Source of the DNA: Psychroserpens algicola
GTDB taxonomy: Bacteria; Bacteroidota; Bacteroidia; Flavobacteriales; Flavobacteriaceae
Length of the DNA: 64,000 nucleotides
Assembly (NCBI RefSeq): GCF_014526325.1
Contig: NZ_JACNMJ010000009.1
Location: 1 to 64,000, forward strand
Direction: 5' to 3'
The notes under the pieces were generated by a model. That model had not been told where the DNA came from. It searched no databases and saw only the letters and a program-made list of their open reading frames with translations. Positions 35,260 through 43,378 of this stretch are shown here, in pieces. The position numbers and the translations under genes are program-made. Within the stretch, counting starts at the first letter, position 1. The number at the start of each line of letters is the position of its first letter.

Positions 35260-35919
35260 ATGAAAGTATGTATTCAATTATTAATATTTCTTTGTTTTAC
35301 AGTGTCTTATGCACAGTACACCTGGTCTCCAGCAACAATATATTTAAATGCTGATAGAGTTTTGCAAGGCGAGGCAGTCATTAAGCAAGGTGGAGGGTTT
35401 AGAACATTGCCTAAAGAATCATTACGTTTTAGAGCTCATAAAAAAGATAAGGCTCAAAAAATTGAAGCGTCTGATATAGATTCAATAGTTTTTACAGTAA
35501 GTTATACAGAAAAGGGTAATAAGCGTAAAGTAAAAAAAGAGCGTAAAGCAACTTTTATTACCATGTATGTGGAGAAAGATAGAAAACGACTACATTTTTT
35601 AGAAGTATTAAAAACAGGGAAAGTCCAGCTTTATGGTCAATCTTTTGGCGGAGGTGGAGGTATGAGTTTCGTGCCTATGGGATCAACTCCAACTTCTGCG
35701 GGTCATATTCCAAATGCACCAATGATTCGATTTTATGGAGGACACAACCGTTTATTTTTATCTAAAGGATCTGATTTGGCTGAGGTTATGTACACTCGAA
35801 AGGCAATAGCAAAATTTTTTAGTGACTGTCCTGACCTCGTTGAAAAAATTAAAACAGAACAATTGGAGAAAGATGATTTAAATACAATTGTAAATTACTA
35901 CAATACTAATTGTAATTAA
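35260..35919 (+). CDS. Exported protein of unknown function
   Basis: 219 residues with a signal peptide (about 1-19, ending SYAQ). The mature part begins YTWSPATIYLNADRVLQGEA, has a basic middle (about 60-105) and a Gly-rich loop QSFGGGGGMSF (about 127-137). C-terminal region with two cysteines. I do not recognise the family, though the opening pattern recurs in Flavobacteriaceae exported proteins. Isolated, with its own terminator at 35931. Confidence 0.7.
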   Translation: MKVCIQLLIFLCFTVSYAQYTWSPATIYLNADRVLQGEAVIKQGGGFRTLPKESLRFRAHKKDKAQKIEASDIDSIVFTVSYTEKGNKRKVKKERKATFITMYVEKDRKRLHFLEVLKTGKVQLYGQSFGGGGGMSFVPMGSTPTSAGHIPNAPMIRFYGGHNRLFLSKGSDLAEVMYTRKAIAKFFSDCPDLVEKIKTEQLEKDDLNTIVNYYNTNCN

Positions 35920-35930
35920 GGAATTAAGTC

Positions 35931-35965
35931 AAAAAAAAGGTCTGATAAACATCAGACCTTTTTTT
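35931..35965. terminator. Bidirectional Rho-independent terminator
   Basis: 16-base stem (35931-35946) with loop AAAC and complement 35951-35965, with A and T runs on both sides. It serves the 35260 gene on plus and the 35983 lipoprotein gene on minus. Confidence 0.92.
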
Positions 35966-35982
35966 ATTTATGATTAGAAAGA

Positions 35983-36237
35983 CTAGTTATCATCGTCTCC
36001 TGTCACTTCTTCAACAGCTTCTTCAGTAGCTTTAGCAGCTTCTTCAGTTTCTTCAACAGCATTATCAATAGCTTTACCAGCTTTTTCTAATGCACCTTCA
36101 GCTGCATCAGCAGTGTTTTCAGCTGCATTTTCAACAGCATCTCCTGCTTTTTCAGCACCTTCTTTAGTTTCTCTACATGAGGTTACAGACACCACAAGTG
36201 CCAATACTAATGCAATATTTAAAATTATCTTTTTCAT
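35983..36237 (-). CDS. Small Ala/Glu-rich lipoprotein, paralogue 2
   Basis: 84 residues. Lipoprotein signal with SVTSC (Cys21), then an Ala/Glu/Asp-rich, likely helical region made of loose 11-residue-like repeats (AEKAGDAVENAA, then further variants) ending GDDDN. The first 39 residues are almost identical to those of the upstream gene 36245-36616, from which it is separated by 7 bp. Function unknown; similar Ala-rich helical proteins are often stress-related, but that is only an analogy. Confidence 0.8.
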   Translation of the reverse strand: MKKIILNIALVLALVVSVTSCRETKEGAEKAGDAVENAAENTADAAEGALEKAGKAIDNAVEETEEAAKATEEAVEEVTGDDDN

Positions 36238-36244
36238 TGTGAAT

Positions 36245-36616
36245 TTAGTTTTGTTCTTTTAATTTATTAGAGGCATTGTCTAAAGCTTTAGCGCCTTCTT
36301 CTTTAGCTTTGTCTGCAGCTTCATTTACTGCGTTTTTAGCGTCATTTGCCATGTCTTTAGCACCTTCTTGTACTTTGTTAGCGCCTTCTTTCATCGCAGA
36401 TCCAGCAGAATCAATAGCTTCTTCAACTTCATTAGCAGCATCTTCTAAAGCATCCTCTGTTGCTTCAGCGGCATCCTCGATAGCCTCTCCTGCTTCTTTA
36501 GCTGCGTTTTCAACAGCGTCTCCAGCTTTTTCAGCACCTTCTTTAGTTTCTCTACATGATGTTACAGACACAACAAGTGCCAATACCAATGCGATGTTTA
36601 AAATCAGTTTTTTCAT
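36245..36616 (-). CDS. Ala/Glu-rich lipoprotein, paralogue 1
   Basis: 123 residues. Same lipoprotein signal (Cys21 in SVTSC) as the downstream paralogue, then a longer Ala-rich helical tail with 11-residue periodicity (units such as AGEAIEDAAEA and ANKVQEGAKDM). The tail resembles LEA-like or apolipoprotein-like helices. The pair was clearly made by tandem duplication. Upstream (36677-36695) is an ATGTTAA/TTAACAT inverted repeat that might be an operator. Function unknown. Confidence 0.8.
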   Translation of the reverse strand: MKKLILNIALVLALVVSVTSCRETKEGAEKAGDAVENAAKEAGEAIEDAAEATEDALEDAANEVEEAIDSAGSAMKEGANKVQEGAKDMANDAKNAVNEAADKAKEEGAKALDNASNKLKEQN

Positions 36617-36727
36617 TGTAATAGTTTTAGTGTTAATTGTTGTTAATACACGAAATTAATAACTTAAATTGAATTTATGTTAAAAAAATTAACATTTATT
36701 AAGATTTCTCCTCATTCAAATTATGTT

Positions 36728-37954
36728 TTATATACGAATGTAATTCATGATTTGGACTACTGCGCCTTTATTATTGGAGATAAAAGCAGCATTTTTCAAA
36801 CCTTCACTACGACGAAATTCAACCGAATCTATAAGGGTATCACATACGGTTTTTAACTCCTGTTCACTCCTTACAGAAGTGACACCAGCATGCTTAATCA
36901 TAGCTGAAGCTTCAGGGAATTTACTATAATGCTTACCAATAATTATTGGGACTCCAAATACAGCAGGTTCTAATATGTTATGTAAACCTGTTTGTCCCAT
37001 AGCACCACCTACATAAGCAATATCTGCATAACTATATATTTTTGTTAATAGTCCTATAGTGTCAATTATGAAAACTGAAAATTCATTCAGTTGTTTCCCT
37101 TTACTATCAGAAAATTTAATAACATCAACGTGCAAACTGGAAATTAAAGATTTGATATGTTTATTACTTATTTCGTGTGGAGCAATGATGAATTTTAAAT
37201 CTTCAGAAGCATTAGCATTTATATAAGGTGCTAAAATGTTTTCATCCTCTGGCCAGGAACTCCCAATAACAAAACAGGTGCTGTTTCCTTTAAATTCAGA
37301 AATAAAATCTAAAGTATTATTTTGTGATAATTGATTATTAACACGATCAAACCTTGTGTCCCCTGAAATTGTAACTTGATTATAATTTATAGATTCTAAC
37401 AAAGCTTTAGAACTTTCGTTTTGAACAAAAATATGCTCAAAGGCAAATAAGGCAGATTTCCGCTTATTATTATAAGATTTAAAATAAGATTGATTTTTTC
37501 TGAATAATGCCGATATCAAAATAGCTCTTCCCTTTCTGCGCTGTAATTCTAGCAGAAAATGTGGCCAGATATCATATTTAACAAATACTGTAAATTCAGG
37601 ATTGACAAGATCTAAAAAACGTTTTGCATTTTTTTTAGTGTCCAATGGGAGATAGACAACGACATCTGCAACCTTTGTGTTTTTTCGTATTTCATAACCT
37701 GATGGTGAAAAAAAAGAAAGTACAATTTTATATTGAGGATAGTGATCTCTTAAGGCTTCAAAAATCGGCAAACCTTGTTCGTATTCACCCAATGAGGCAC
37801 AATGAAACCATAAGGTACGTTCGTTTGAGTTTAGTTTTTGTTTTAAAACTTTAAAGGTACTTCTCCTGCCCTTAACACCCAATTGTATTTTTTTATTAAA
37901 TGGTGAAATGAGCTTTAAAATAAAAGACAGTATATGTATTCCGAGGTTATACAA
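36728..37954 (-). CDS. waaA: 3-deoxy-D-manno-octulosonic acid (Kdo) transferase
   Basis: 408 residues, starting at TTG 37954 (no ATG is available: a stop lies two codons upstream). LWFHCASLGEYEQGLPI (about 49-65) is the Kdo-transferase acceptor-site block, with catalytic Glu in LGEYEQG; SWPEDENIL and YVGGAMGQTGLHNILEPAVFG are the donor-binding motifs. It adds Kdo to lipid A at the inner membrane. Divergent from the DegT gene. Confidence 0.92.
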   Translation of the reverse strand: MYNLGIHILSFILKLISPFNKKIQLGVKGRRSTFKVLKQKLNSNERTLWFHCASLGEYEQGLPIFEALRDHYPQYKIVLSFFSPSGYEIRKNTKVADVVVYLPLDTKKNAKRFLDLVNPEFTVFVKYDIWPHFLLELQRRKGRAILISALFRKNQSYFKSYNNKRKSALFAFEHIFVQNESSKALLESINYNQVTISGDTRFDRVNNQLSQNNTLDFISEFKGNSTCFVIGSSWPEDENILAPYINANASEDLKFIIAPHEISNKHIKSLISSLHVDVIKFSDSKGKQLNEFSVFIIDTIGLLTKIYSYADIAYVGGAMGQTGLHNILEPAVFGVPIIIGKHYSKFPEASAMIKHAGVTSVRSEQELKTVCDTLIDSVEFRRSEGLKNAAFISNNKGAVVQIMNYIRI

Positions 37955-38043
37955 AAATCAAAGGTTTTACGGTCTTGCTAAAATAGGGTTCTTTGTAATA
38001 ATTTCATTGCTTAATGCTGATGAATTTCGTAATTTCGTACAAT

Positions 38044-39198
38044 ATGAAAAAAATTCAAATGGTTGACCTCAAAGGTCAATATGCCAAAATAAAAGACGAA
38101 GTAGATCGCTCTGTTTTAGAAGTTTTAGAGTCTACAGCTTATATCAATGGACCAAAAGTTCATGAATTTCAGAAAAACTTAGAGCATTACTTAAATGTGA
38201 AGCATGTGATTCCATGTGCTAATGGTACAGACGCCTTACAAATTGCAATGATGGGACTTGGTTTAAAGCCAGGTGATGAAGTTATTACTGCAGATTTTAC
38301 TTTTGCTGCTACAGTAGAAGTAATTGCCTTATTACAGCTTACTCCTGTTTTGGTTGATGTTGACCCTGTAACATTTAATATAGATATTGAAGCTATAAAA
38401 AATGCAATAACTCCAAAAACTAAAGCGATTGTTCCTGTACATCTCTTCGGAATGTGTGCCAATATGGAAGCTATTATGGAAATTGCCGAACAGCATAATC
38501 TCTATGTTATTGAAGATAATGCCCAAGCCATAGGTTCTACTTACACTTATACTAACGGAAAAAAGGCTAAGGCAGGTACAATTGGTCATGTCTCATCAAC
38601 ATCATTTTTTCCTTCTAAAAACCTAGGATGTTATGGTGATGGAGGAGCTATTTTCACTAATGATGATGATCTCGCCCATACAATTAGAGGCATAGTTAAT
38701 CACGGAATGTACAAGCGTTATCACCATGATGTCGTTGGTGTTAATTCAAGATTAGATTCGATACAAGCTGCGATTTTAGATATCAAACTAAAACGATTAG
38801 ATAGTTATAATCAGGCCAGACAGCAAGCTGCAAGAGCATATAGTAGAGCTTTTGAAGGTCAGAAACATATTGTTGTACCTTCAGGCAAAACTGGTTGCGC
38901 AACGATTTGCAATGATTGTGATTGCCACGTATTTCACCAATATACTTTGCGTATTATAGATAGTGATCGTGACGCTTTAGTTAAGCATTTAAATGATAAT
39001 GGGATTCCTTGTGGTGTATATTATCCAATTCCATTGCATCGTCAAAAAGCATATCAAGATTCAAGATATAACGAAGCAGATTTTAAAATCACTAATCAAT
39101 TAGTAAAAGAAGTGATTTCATTACCAATGCATACCGAATTAGATGATGAGCAGATTGAGTTCATAACATCTACTGTTATAAACTTTGTGAACTCTTAA
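38044..39198 (+). CDS. DegT/DnrJ/EryC1/StrS-type sugar aminotransferase
   Basis: 384 residues from the ATG at 38044 (MKKIQMVDLKGQYAKIKDEV); an ATG 30 bp upstream is in frame but gives an unconserved lead. PLP lysine Lys192 in SFFPSKNLGCYGDGGA, and CANGTDALQIA near residue 58 for phosphate binding. It would aminate a nucleotide ketosugar for surface polysaccharide. A Cys cluster C-x3-C-x2-C-x-C (285, 289, 292, 294) near the C-terminus suggests metal binding. 1 bp before galE. Confidence 0.92.
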   Translation: MKKIQMVDLKGQYAKIKDEVDRSVLEVLESTAYINGPKVHEFQKNLEHYLNVKHVIPCANGTDALQIAMMGLGLKPGDEVITADFTFAATVEVIALLQLTPVLVDVDPVTFNIDIEAIKNAITPKTKAIVPVHLFGMCANMEAIMEIAEQHNLYVIEDNAQAIGSTYTYTNGKKAKAGTIGHVSSTSFFPSKNLGCYGDGGAIFTNDDDLAHTIRGIVNHGMYKRYHHDVVGVNSRLDSIQAAILDIKLKRLDSYNQARQQAARAYSRAFEGQKHIVVPSGKTGCATICNDCDCHVFHQYTLRIIDSDRDALVKHLNDNGIPCGVYYPIPLHRQKAYQDSRYNEADFKITNQLVKEVISLPMHTELDDEQIEFITSTVINFVNS

Positions 39199-39199
39199 A

Positions 39200-40222
39200 A
39201 TGAAGAAAATTCTTGTAACTGGCGGACTTGGTTTTATAGGTTCTCATACCGTTGTAGAACTACAAAATGCAGGTTTTGAAGTTGTAATTATAGATGACTT
39301 GTCAAACTCTTCCTTGGAGGTGCTAAAAGGTATCGAAGATATTACAAACAAGAAACCAGAATTCGAAAACTTAGATTTAAAGGACAAATCTAAGGTGATC
39401 ACTTTTTTTAGAACGCATCATGATATTTCAGGTGTTATACACTTTGCAGCCAGTAAAGCGGTTGGTGAAAGTGTTGAAAAACCGTTATTATATTACGAGA
39501 ACAACCTCAATACATTAATTTATATCCTTAAAGAGGTGTCTGGTTTAGAGACTTCTAATTTCATATTTAGCTCGTCATGTACGGTTTACGGACAAGCAGA
39601 TGAAATGCCAATTACAGAAAAAGCACCTGTTAAACCCGCAGAGTCTCCATATGGAAATACGAAGCAAATAGGTGAAGAAATTATAAGAGATACATGTAAA
39701 GTAATGCCGCATATGAATGCTATTGCTTTGCGATACTTTAACCCAATTGGAGCTCATCCTAGTGCTAAAATTGGAGAACTTCCCATAGGCGTTCCTCAAA
39801 ATTTAGTCCCTTACATCACTCAAACAGCAGCTGGATTACGAGATTGTTTGTCTGTTTTTGGAGATGATTATCCTACACCAGATGGCACCTGTATTAGAGA
39901 TTATATACATGTTGTGGATTTAGCTAAGGCCCATGTTGTAGCACTTCAGAGGTTGCTGGAGCGTAAAAATAATTCTAATTATGAAACATTTAATATAGGA
40001 ACAGGTGTTGGTAGTTCTGTTTTAGAAGTTATAAAATCTTTTGAAAAGGTATCAGGACAGTCTCTAAATTATAAAATGGCACCAAGGCGTGCAGGAGATG
40101 TTATTGAAGCTTTTGCTCATACTAATAAAGCAAATACAGTTTTAGGTTGGAAAGCACAATCAACACTCGATGAGGCCATGCAATCTGCCTGGGATTGGGA
40201 AAAGCATATAAGAAATTTATAA
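39200..40222 (+). CDS. galE: UDP-glucose 4-epimerase
   Basis: 340 residues, typical length. NAD-binding GGLGFIGSHT (8-17), catalytic YxxxK seen as YGNTK, and IRDYIHVVDLAKAHV (about 233-247), the galE signature. It interconverts UDP-glucose and UDP-galactose for surface glycans. Starts 1 bp after the aminotransferase stop, so the two are one unit; the amidohydrolase follows 10 bp later. Confidence 0.94.
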   Translation: MKKILVTGGLGFIGSHTVVELQNAGFEVVIIDDLSNSSLEVLKGIEDITNKKPEFENLDLKDKSKVITFFRTHHDISGVIHFAASKAVGESVEKPLLYYENNLNTLIYILKEVSGLETSNFIFSSSCTVYGQADEMPITEKAPVKPAESPYGNTKQIGEEIIRDTCKVMPHMNAIALRYFNPIGAHPSAKIGELPIGVPQNLVPYITQTAAGLRDCLSVFGDDYPTPDGTCIRDYIHVVDLAKAHVVALQRLLERKNNSNYETFNIGTGVGSSVLEVIKSFEKVSGQSLNYKMAPRRAGDVIEAFAHTNKANTVLGWKAQSTLDEAMQSAWDWEKHIRNL

Positions 40223-40232
40223 ATCAACCATA

Positions 40233-41510
40233 ATGAAAAAAGCACTTCAACTCACATTCCTTTTACTAACAAGTCTAGTAATTGGACAAAACACCTATTT
40301 GCATTGCGGAAAGTTAATCGATACCAAAACAGGTAAAGTTGTATCAGAACAAACGATAATTGTCGTTGGTGATAAAATTTCAGCTGTTGAGAATGGGTAT
40401 GTGCCCACCAAATCATCAGACGATATTCTTATTGATTTGAAAGATAAAACGGTTATGCCAGGTCTTATTGATATGCATGTTCATATTGAAAGTGAAACGA
40501 GTCCGACACGATATTTGGATGTATTCACAAAAAACGATGCAGATGTTGCATTCAATGCTGCCGAAATCGCTAATAGAACATTAATGGCTGGATTTACAAC
40601 AGTAAGAGATCTTGGAGGTAGTGGTGTAAATGTTTCTTTAAGGGATGCAATAGCCAGAGGAAAAGTTCCTGGTCCACGAATTTTTACAGTTGAAAAGGCA
40701 ATTGGTACCACAGGTGGACATGCCGACCCAACAAACGGAAGAAGTAAAGAATTAATGGGTGATCCAGGACCAGCTGAAGGCGTTATTAATAGCCCTGAGG
40801 AAGCCAGAAAAGCGGTTAGACAGCGTTATAAAAATGGTGCAGACCTCATAAAAATTACTGCTACAGGAGGTGTTTTGAGTGTGGCAAAAAATGGGCAAAA
40901 TGCTCAATTTACTCAAGAAGAAGTCAATGAAATCGTAAAAACAGCTAAAGAATATGGAATGGTGGTTGCTGCTCATGCGCATGGAAAAGAAGGTATGAAA
41001 AGAGCTGTACTTGCTGGAGTGCAAACTATTGAACATGGTTCATTTATGGATAAAGAAGTCGCTACATTAATGAAACAACACAATACATATCTTGTGCCAA
41101 CACTTTCTGCAGGACGATATGTTGAAGAGAAAGCTAAAATTCCTAATTATTATCCTCCAGTGATTTTACCCAAGATTGCCAGCACAATGGCTGTTTTGGA
41201 TGATACCTTCGAGATGGTTATCAAAGAAGGTGTTCCTATTGCTTTTGGTACCGATGCTGGTGTTTTTCCTCATGGTGAAAATGCTAAAGAACTTGTATAC
41301 ATGGTTGAAGCGGGATGGACACCTATGTTTTGTTTACAAAGTGCTACAATTACCAATGCTAAGCTATTAGACATGGAAAACCAATTGGGACAAATAAAAG
41401 AAGGGTTTATTGCAGACCTAATTGCTGTCGATGATGACCCAACAAAAAACATATCTACTATGGAACAAGTCGTATTTGTGATGAAAGAAGGAAAAGTGTA
41501 TAAAAAATAG
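40233..41510 (+). CDS. Exported amidohydrolase family protein
   Basis: 425 residues with an N-terminal signal peptide (1-18). Metal-binding HVH in GLIDMHVHIES, a candidate carbamylated Lys in GADLIKITATGG, then AAHAHG, TIEHGSF and AFGTDAG: the full set of an amidohydrolase of the prolidase/imidazolonepropionase-like group. It likely hydrolyses a dipeptide or related amide in the periplasm. The substrate is unknown. Downstream of galE in the same run. Confidence 0.87.
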   Translation: MKKALQLTFLLLTSLVIGQNTYLHCGKLIDTKTGKVVSEQTIIVVGDKISAVENGYVPTKSSDDILIDLKDKTVMPGLIDMHVHIESETSPTRYLDVFTKNDADVAFNAAEIANRTLMAGFTTVRDLGGSGVNVSLRDAIARGKVPGPRIFTVEKAIGTTGGHADPTNGRSKELMGDPGPAEGVINSPEEARKAVRQRYKNGADLIKITATGGVLSVAKNGQNAQFTQEEVNEIVKTAKEYGMVVAAHAHGKEGMKRAVLAGVQTIEHGSFMDKEVATLMKQHNTYLVPTLSAGRYVEEKAKIPNYYPPVILPKIASTMAVLDDTFEMVIKEGVPIAFGTDAGVFPHGENAKELVYMVEAGWTPMFCLQSATITNAKLLDMENQLGQIKEGFIADLIAVDDDPTKNISTMEQVVFVMKEGKVYKK

Positions 41511-41518
41511 ATTGTTAA

Positions 41519-41530
41519 TCTGTTAACAGA
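41519..41530. repeat. 12-bp palindrome TCTGTTAACAGA
   Basis: Perfect palindrome 8 bp after the amidohydrolase stop. No T tract follows, so not a terminator. May be a binding site or chance. Confidence 0.35.
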
Positions 41531-41596
41531 AGCTTGATATCGTTATTGAACTAATAATGAAAGTCGTCTTTTATTAAGGGTTTGTGATTTATGGGG

Positions 41597-41628
41597 TTGA
41601 TTAACAATCATTTAATGTTTTAAATTTG
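41597..41628 (+). promoter_or_regulatory. Putative promoter of the 63-residue gene
   Basis: TTG (41597-41599), 21 bp, TAAATTTG (41621-41628), about 50 bp before the ATG at 41680. Confidence 0.6.
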
Positions 41629-41679
41629 GGATTGGTTAATGGTCTTTGTTTCTTTGGAGTTAATGATAAATGAAAACCA

Positions 41680-41871
41680 ATGAAACTGATTAGTATTAAA
41701 AGAGAAACAAAACCTGAAGTTAGATTTACAAAACGAATGGGAGCATTATCAACTAATGTGACCTACATTAAGAAACAATTTCTTAGTATTCCATACAAAA
41801 CACTTCATAAATACAGAGAAACGTATTACGGTGAAGTTAAAGATTGTGAAAACATTAATTTAGCAAGATAA
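41680..41871 (+). CDS. Small basic protein of unknown function
   Basis: 63 residues, basic, no signal peptide. RETKPEVRFTKRMGALST and TLHKYRETYYGEVKDC are the parts that look constrained. A consensus promoter lies upstream and a terminator downstream, which supports a real gene. I do not recognise a family with a known role. Small, basic and isolated, it could bind nucleic acid, but there is no motif to prove that. Confidence 0.65.
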   Translation: MKLISIKRETKPEVRFTKRMGALSTNVTYIKKQFLSIPYKTLHKYRETYYGEVKDCENINLAR

Positions 41872-41875
41872 ATAA

Positions 41876-41904
41876 AGGCCTTTCAGTAGATGAAAGGCTT
41901 TTTT
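41876..41904. terminator. Terminator between the 63-residue gene and lspA
   Basis: Stem GCCTTTCA (41878-41885) with TGAAAGGC (41891-41898) and a T run after it; A run before. Works for both convergent genes. Confidence 0.85.
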
Positions 41905-42403
41905 ATACGGTTTGTTTTTTGATCTTTTTAGAGAATAGCGTTGTGTATAACAGCACGAACATTCCAAAGGTTACCGACATATCTGCAACGTTAAATATTC
42001 CCGTTCTAAATATACCACCAAAATCTAAGTGAAAGAAATCAGTCACAGACCCAAAAGCGATGCGGTCAAAAACATTTGCAATTCCACCACCAGCAATACA
42101 ACATAAAGCAATTAAACTCAATCTGTCTAAGGCTTTGTTGGTAATGATATAGTAGATTAGGTAACCTAAAACCAAAACCGGTAATATTAATAAGAATATT
42201 AGTTTTAATGTCGGATTCATGTCACTTCCCATGCCTAAAAAAGCACCCGTATTTTCAACATTCATCATTAAAAACATATCACCAATAACATGTATACGAT
42301 CGGTAGGGTCAATGTTAGCTCTAACGATAATTTTTGAAATTTGGTCTATAGCAATATTAAATACTATAAGTAAAAGAATTCCTGTAGTTCTAGATAATTT
42401 CAT
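41903..42403 (-). CDS. lspA: Lipoprotein signal peptidase
   Basis: 166 residues with four membrane helices. Catalytic aspartates in ANVFDRIAFGSVTDF, and the N-terminal NxGxxxG-like motif NTGAFLGMG. It cleaves the signal peptide of diacylated lipoproteins, several of which are encoded in this window. Co-directional with fabD, 5 bp apart. Confidence 0.95.
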   Translation of the reverse strand: MKLSRTTGILLLIVFNIAIDQISKIIVRANIDPTDRIHVIGDMFLMMNVENTGAFLGMGSDMNPTLKLIFLLILPVLVLGYLIYYIITNKALDRLSLIALCCIAGGGIANVFDRIAFGSVTDFFHLDFGGIFRTGIFNVADMSVTFGMFVLLYTTLFSKKIKKQTV

Positions 42404-42408
42404 GTAAA

Positions 42409-43302
42409 CTATGCGTTAGATTCTAAAGTAGCAGAAGCTGTTTCAGTATCTCTATTAATTTTTTTAACTAGTCCTTGTAGTACTTTTCCAGGGCCAACTT
42501 CTGTAAAGTGAGTAGCGCCATCAGCAATCATTTGCTGAACAGATTGTGTCCAACGTACAGGAGCTGTTAATTGTGATATCAAATTAGCCTTAATTTCATT
42601 TTCATCAATCACTGCAGAGGCAGTGACATTTTGATAAATAGGACAATTTGGCTTGTTGAATAATGTGTTTTCAATCGCAGCAGCTAATTCTTCACGAGCA
42701 GGTTCCATTAGCGGAGAGTGAAATGCGCCACCAACAGGCAATACCAATGCGCGACGAGCACCTTCTTCTTTTAAAGTTTCGCAAGCTCTATTAATTGCAT
42801 CAACTTCGCCAGAAATCACCAATTGTCCTGGACAGTTATAATTTGCAGCTACCACGATACCGTCGGTAGTAGCACATACTTTTTCAACAATGTCATCTTC
42901 CAATCCTAAAACTGCAGCCATAGTACTTGGTTGTAACTCACATGCTTTTTGCATGGCCTGAGCTCGTTGAGAGACTAACGTTAAGCCATCTTCGAAGTTT
43001 AAAGTTCCATTGGCAACTAAAGCAGAGAATTCACCTAAAGAGTGACCTGCAACCATATCAGGCTTAAAATGATCACCTAAAGTTTTTGCTAAAATTACAG
43101 AGTGTAAAAAGATGGCTGGCTGTGTTACTTTAGTTTCTTTTAAGTCTTCAGCAGAGCCTTCAAACATAATATCTGTTATAGGAAAACCTAAAATGATATT
43201 AGCTTTTTCAAAATACTCTTGTGCCAAAGGGGAGTTTTCATACAGATCAAGACCCATTCCTGAGAATTGCGCTCCTTGACCTGGAAAAATATATGCGTTC
43301 AT
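42409..43302 (-). CDS. fabD: Malonyl-CoA-ACP transacylase
   Basis: 297 residues from the ATG at 43302 (MNAYIFPGQGAQFSG); the frame begins 9 bp further up at a TTG. Catalytic Ser88 in VAGHSLGEFS, QPAIF at about 61-65 and GGAFHSPLM with the catalytic His. It loads malonyl groups onto acyl carrier protein for fatty-acid synthesis. Confidence 0.96.
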   Translation of the reverse strand: MNAYIFPGQGAQFSGMGLDLYENSPLAQEYFEKANIILGFPITDIMFEGSAEDLKETKVTQPAIFLHSVILAKTLGDHFKPDMVAGHSLGEFSALVANGTLNFEDGLTLVSQRAQAMQKACELQPSTMAAVLGLEDDIVEKVCATTDGIVVAANYNCPGQLVISGEVDAINRACETLKEEGARRALVLPVGGAFHSPLMEPAREELAAAIENTLFNKPNCPIYQNVTASAVIDENEIKANLISQLTAPVRWTQSVQQMIADGATHFTEVGPGKVLQGLVKKINRDTETASATLESNA

Positions 43303-43378
43303 TGTTATCAATTTTTATGCGACAAAAATAGGAATAATATCTTAATGATAAAGGGTTGTTTGAGAAGTCTGAAGATAT

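Noticed and set aside
41519-41530. Palindrome TCTGTTAACAGA as a terminator
   Set aside because: No T tract and only six base pairs.
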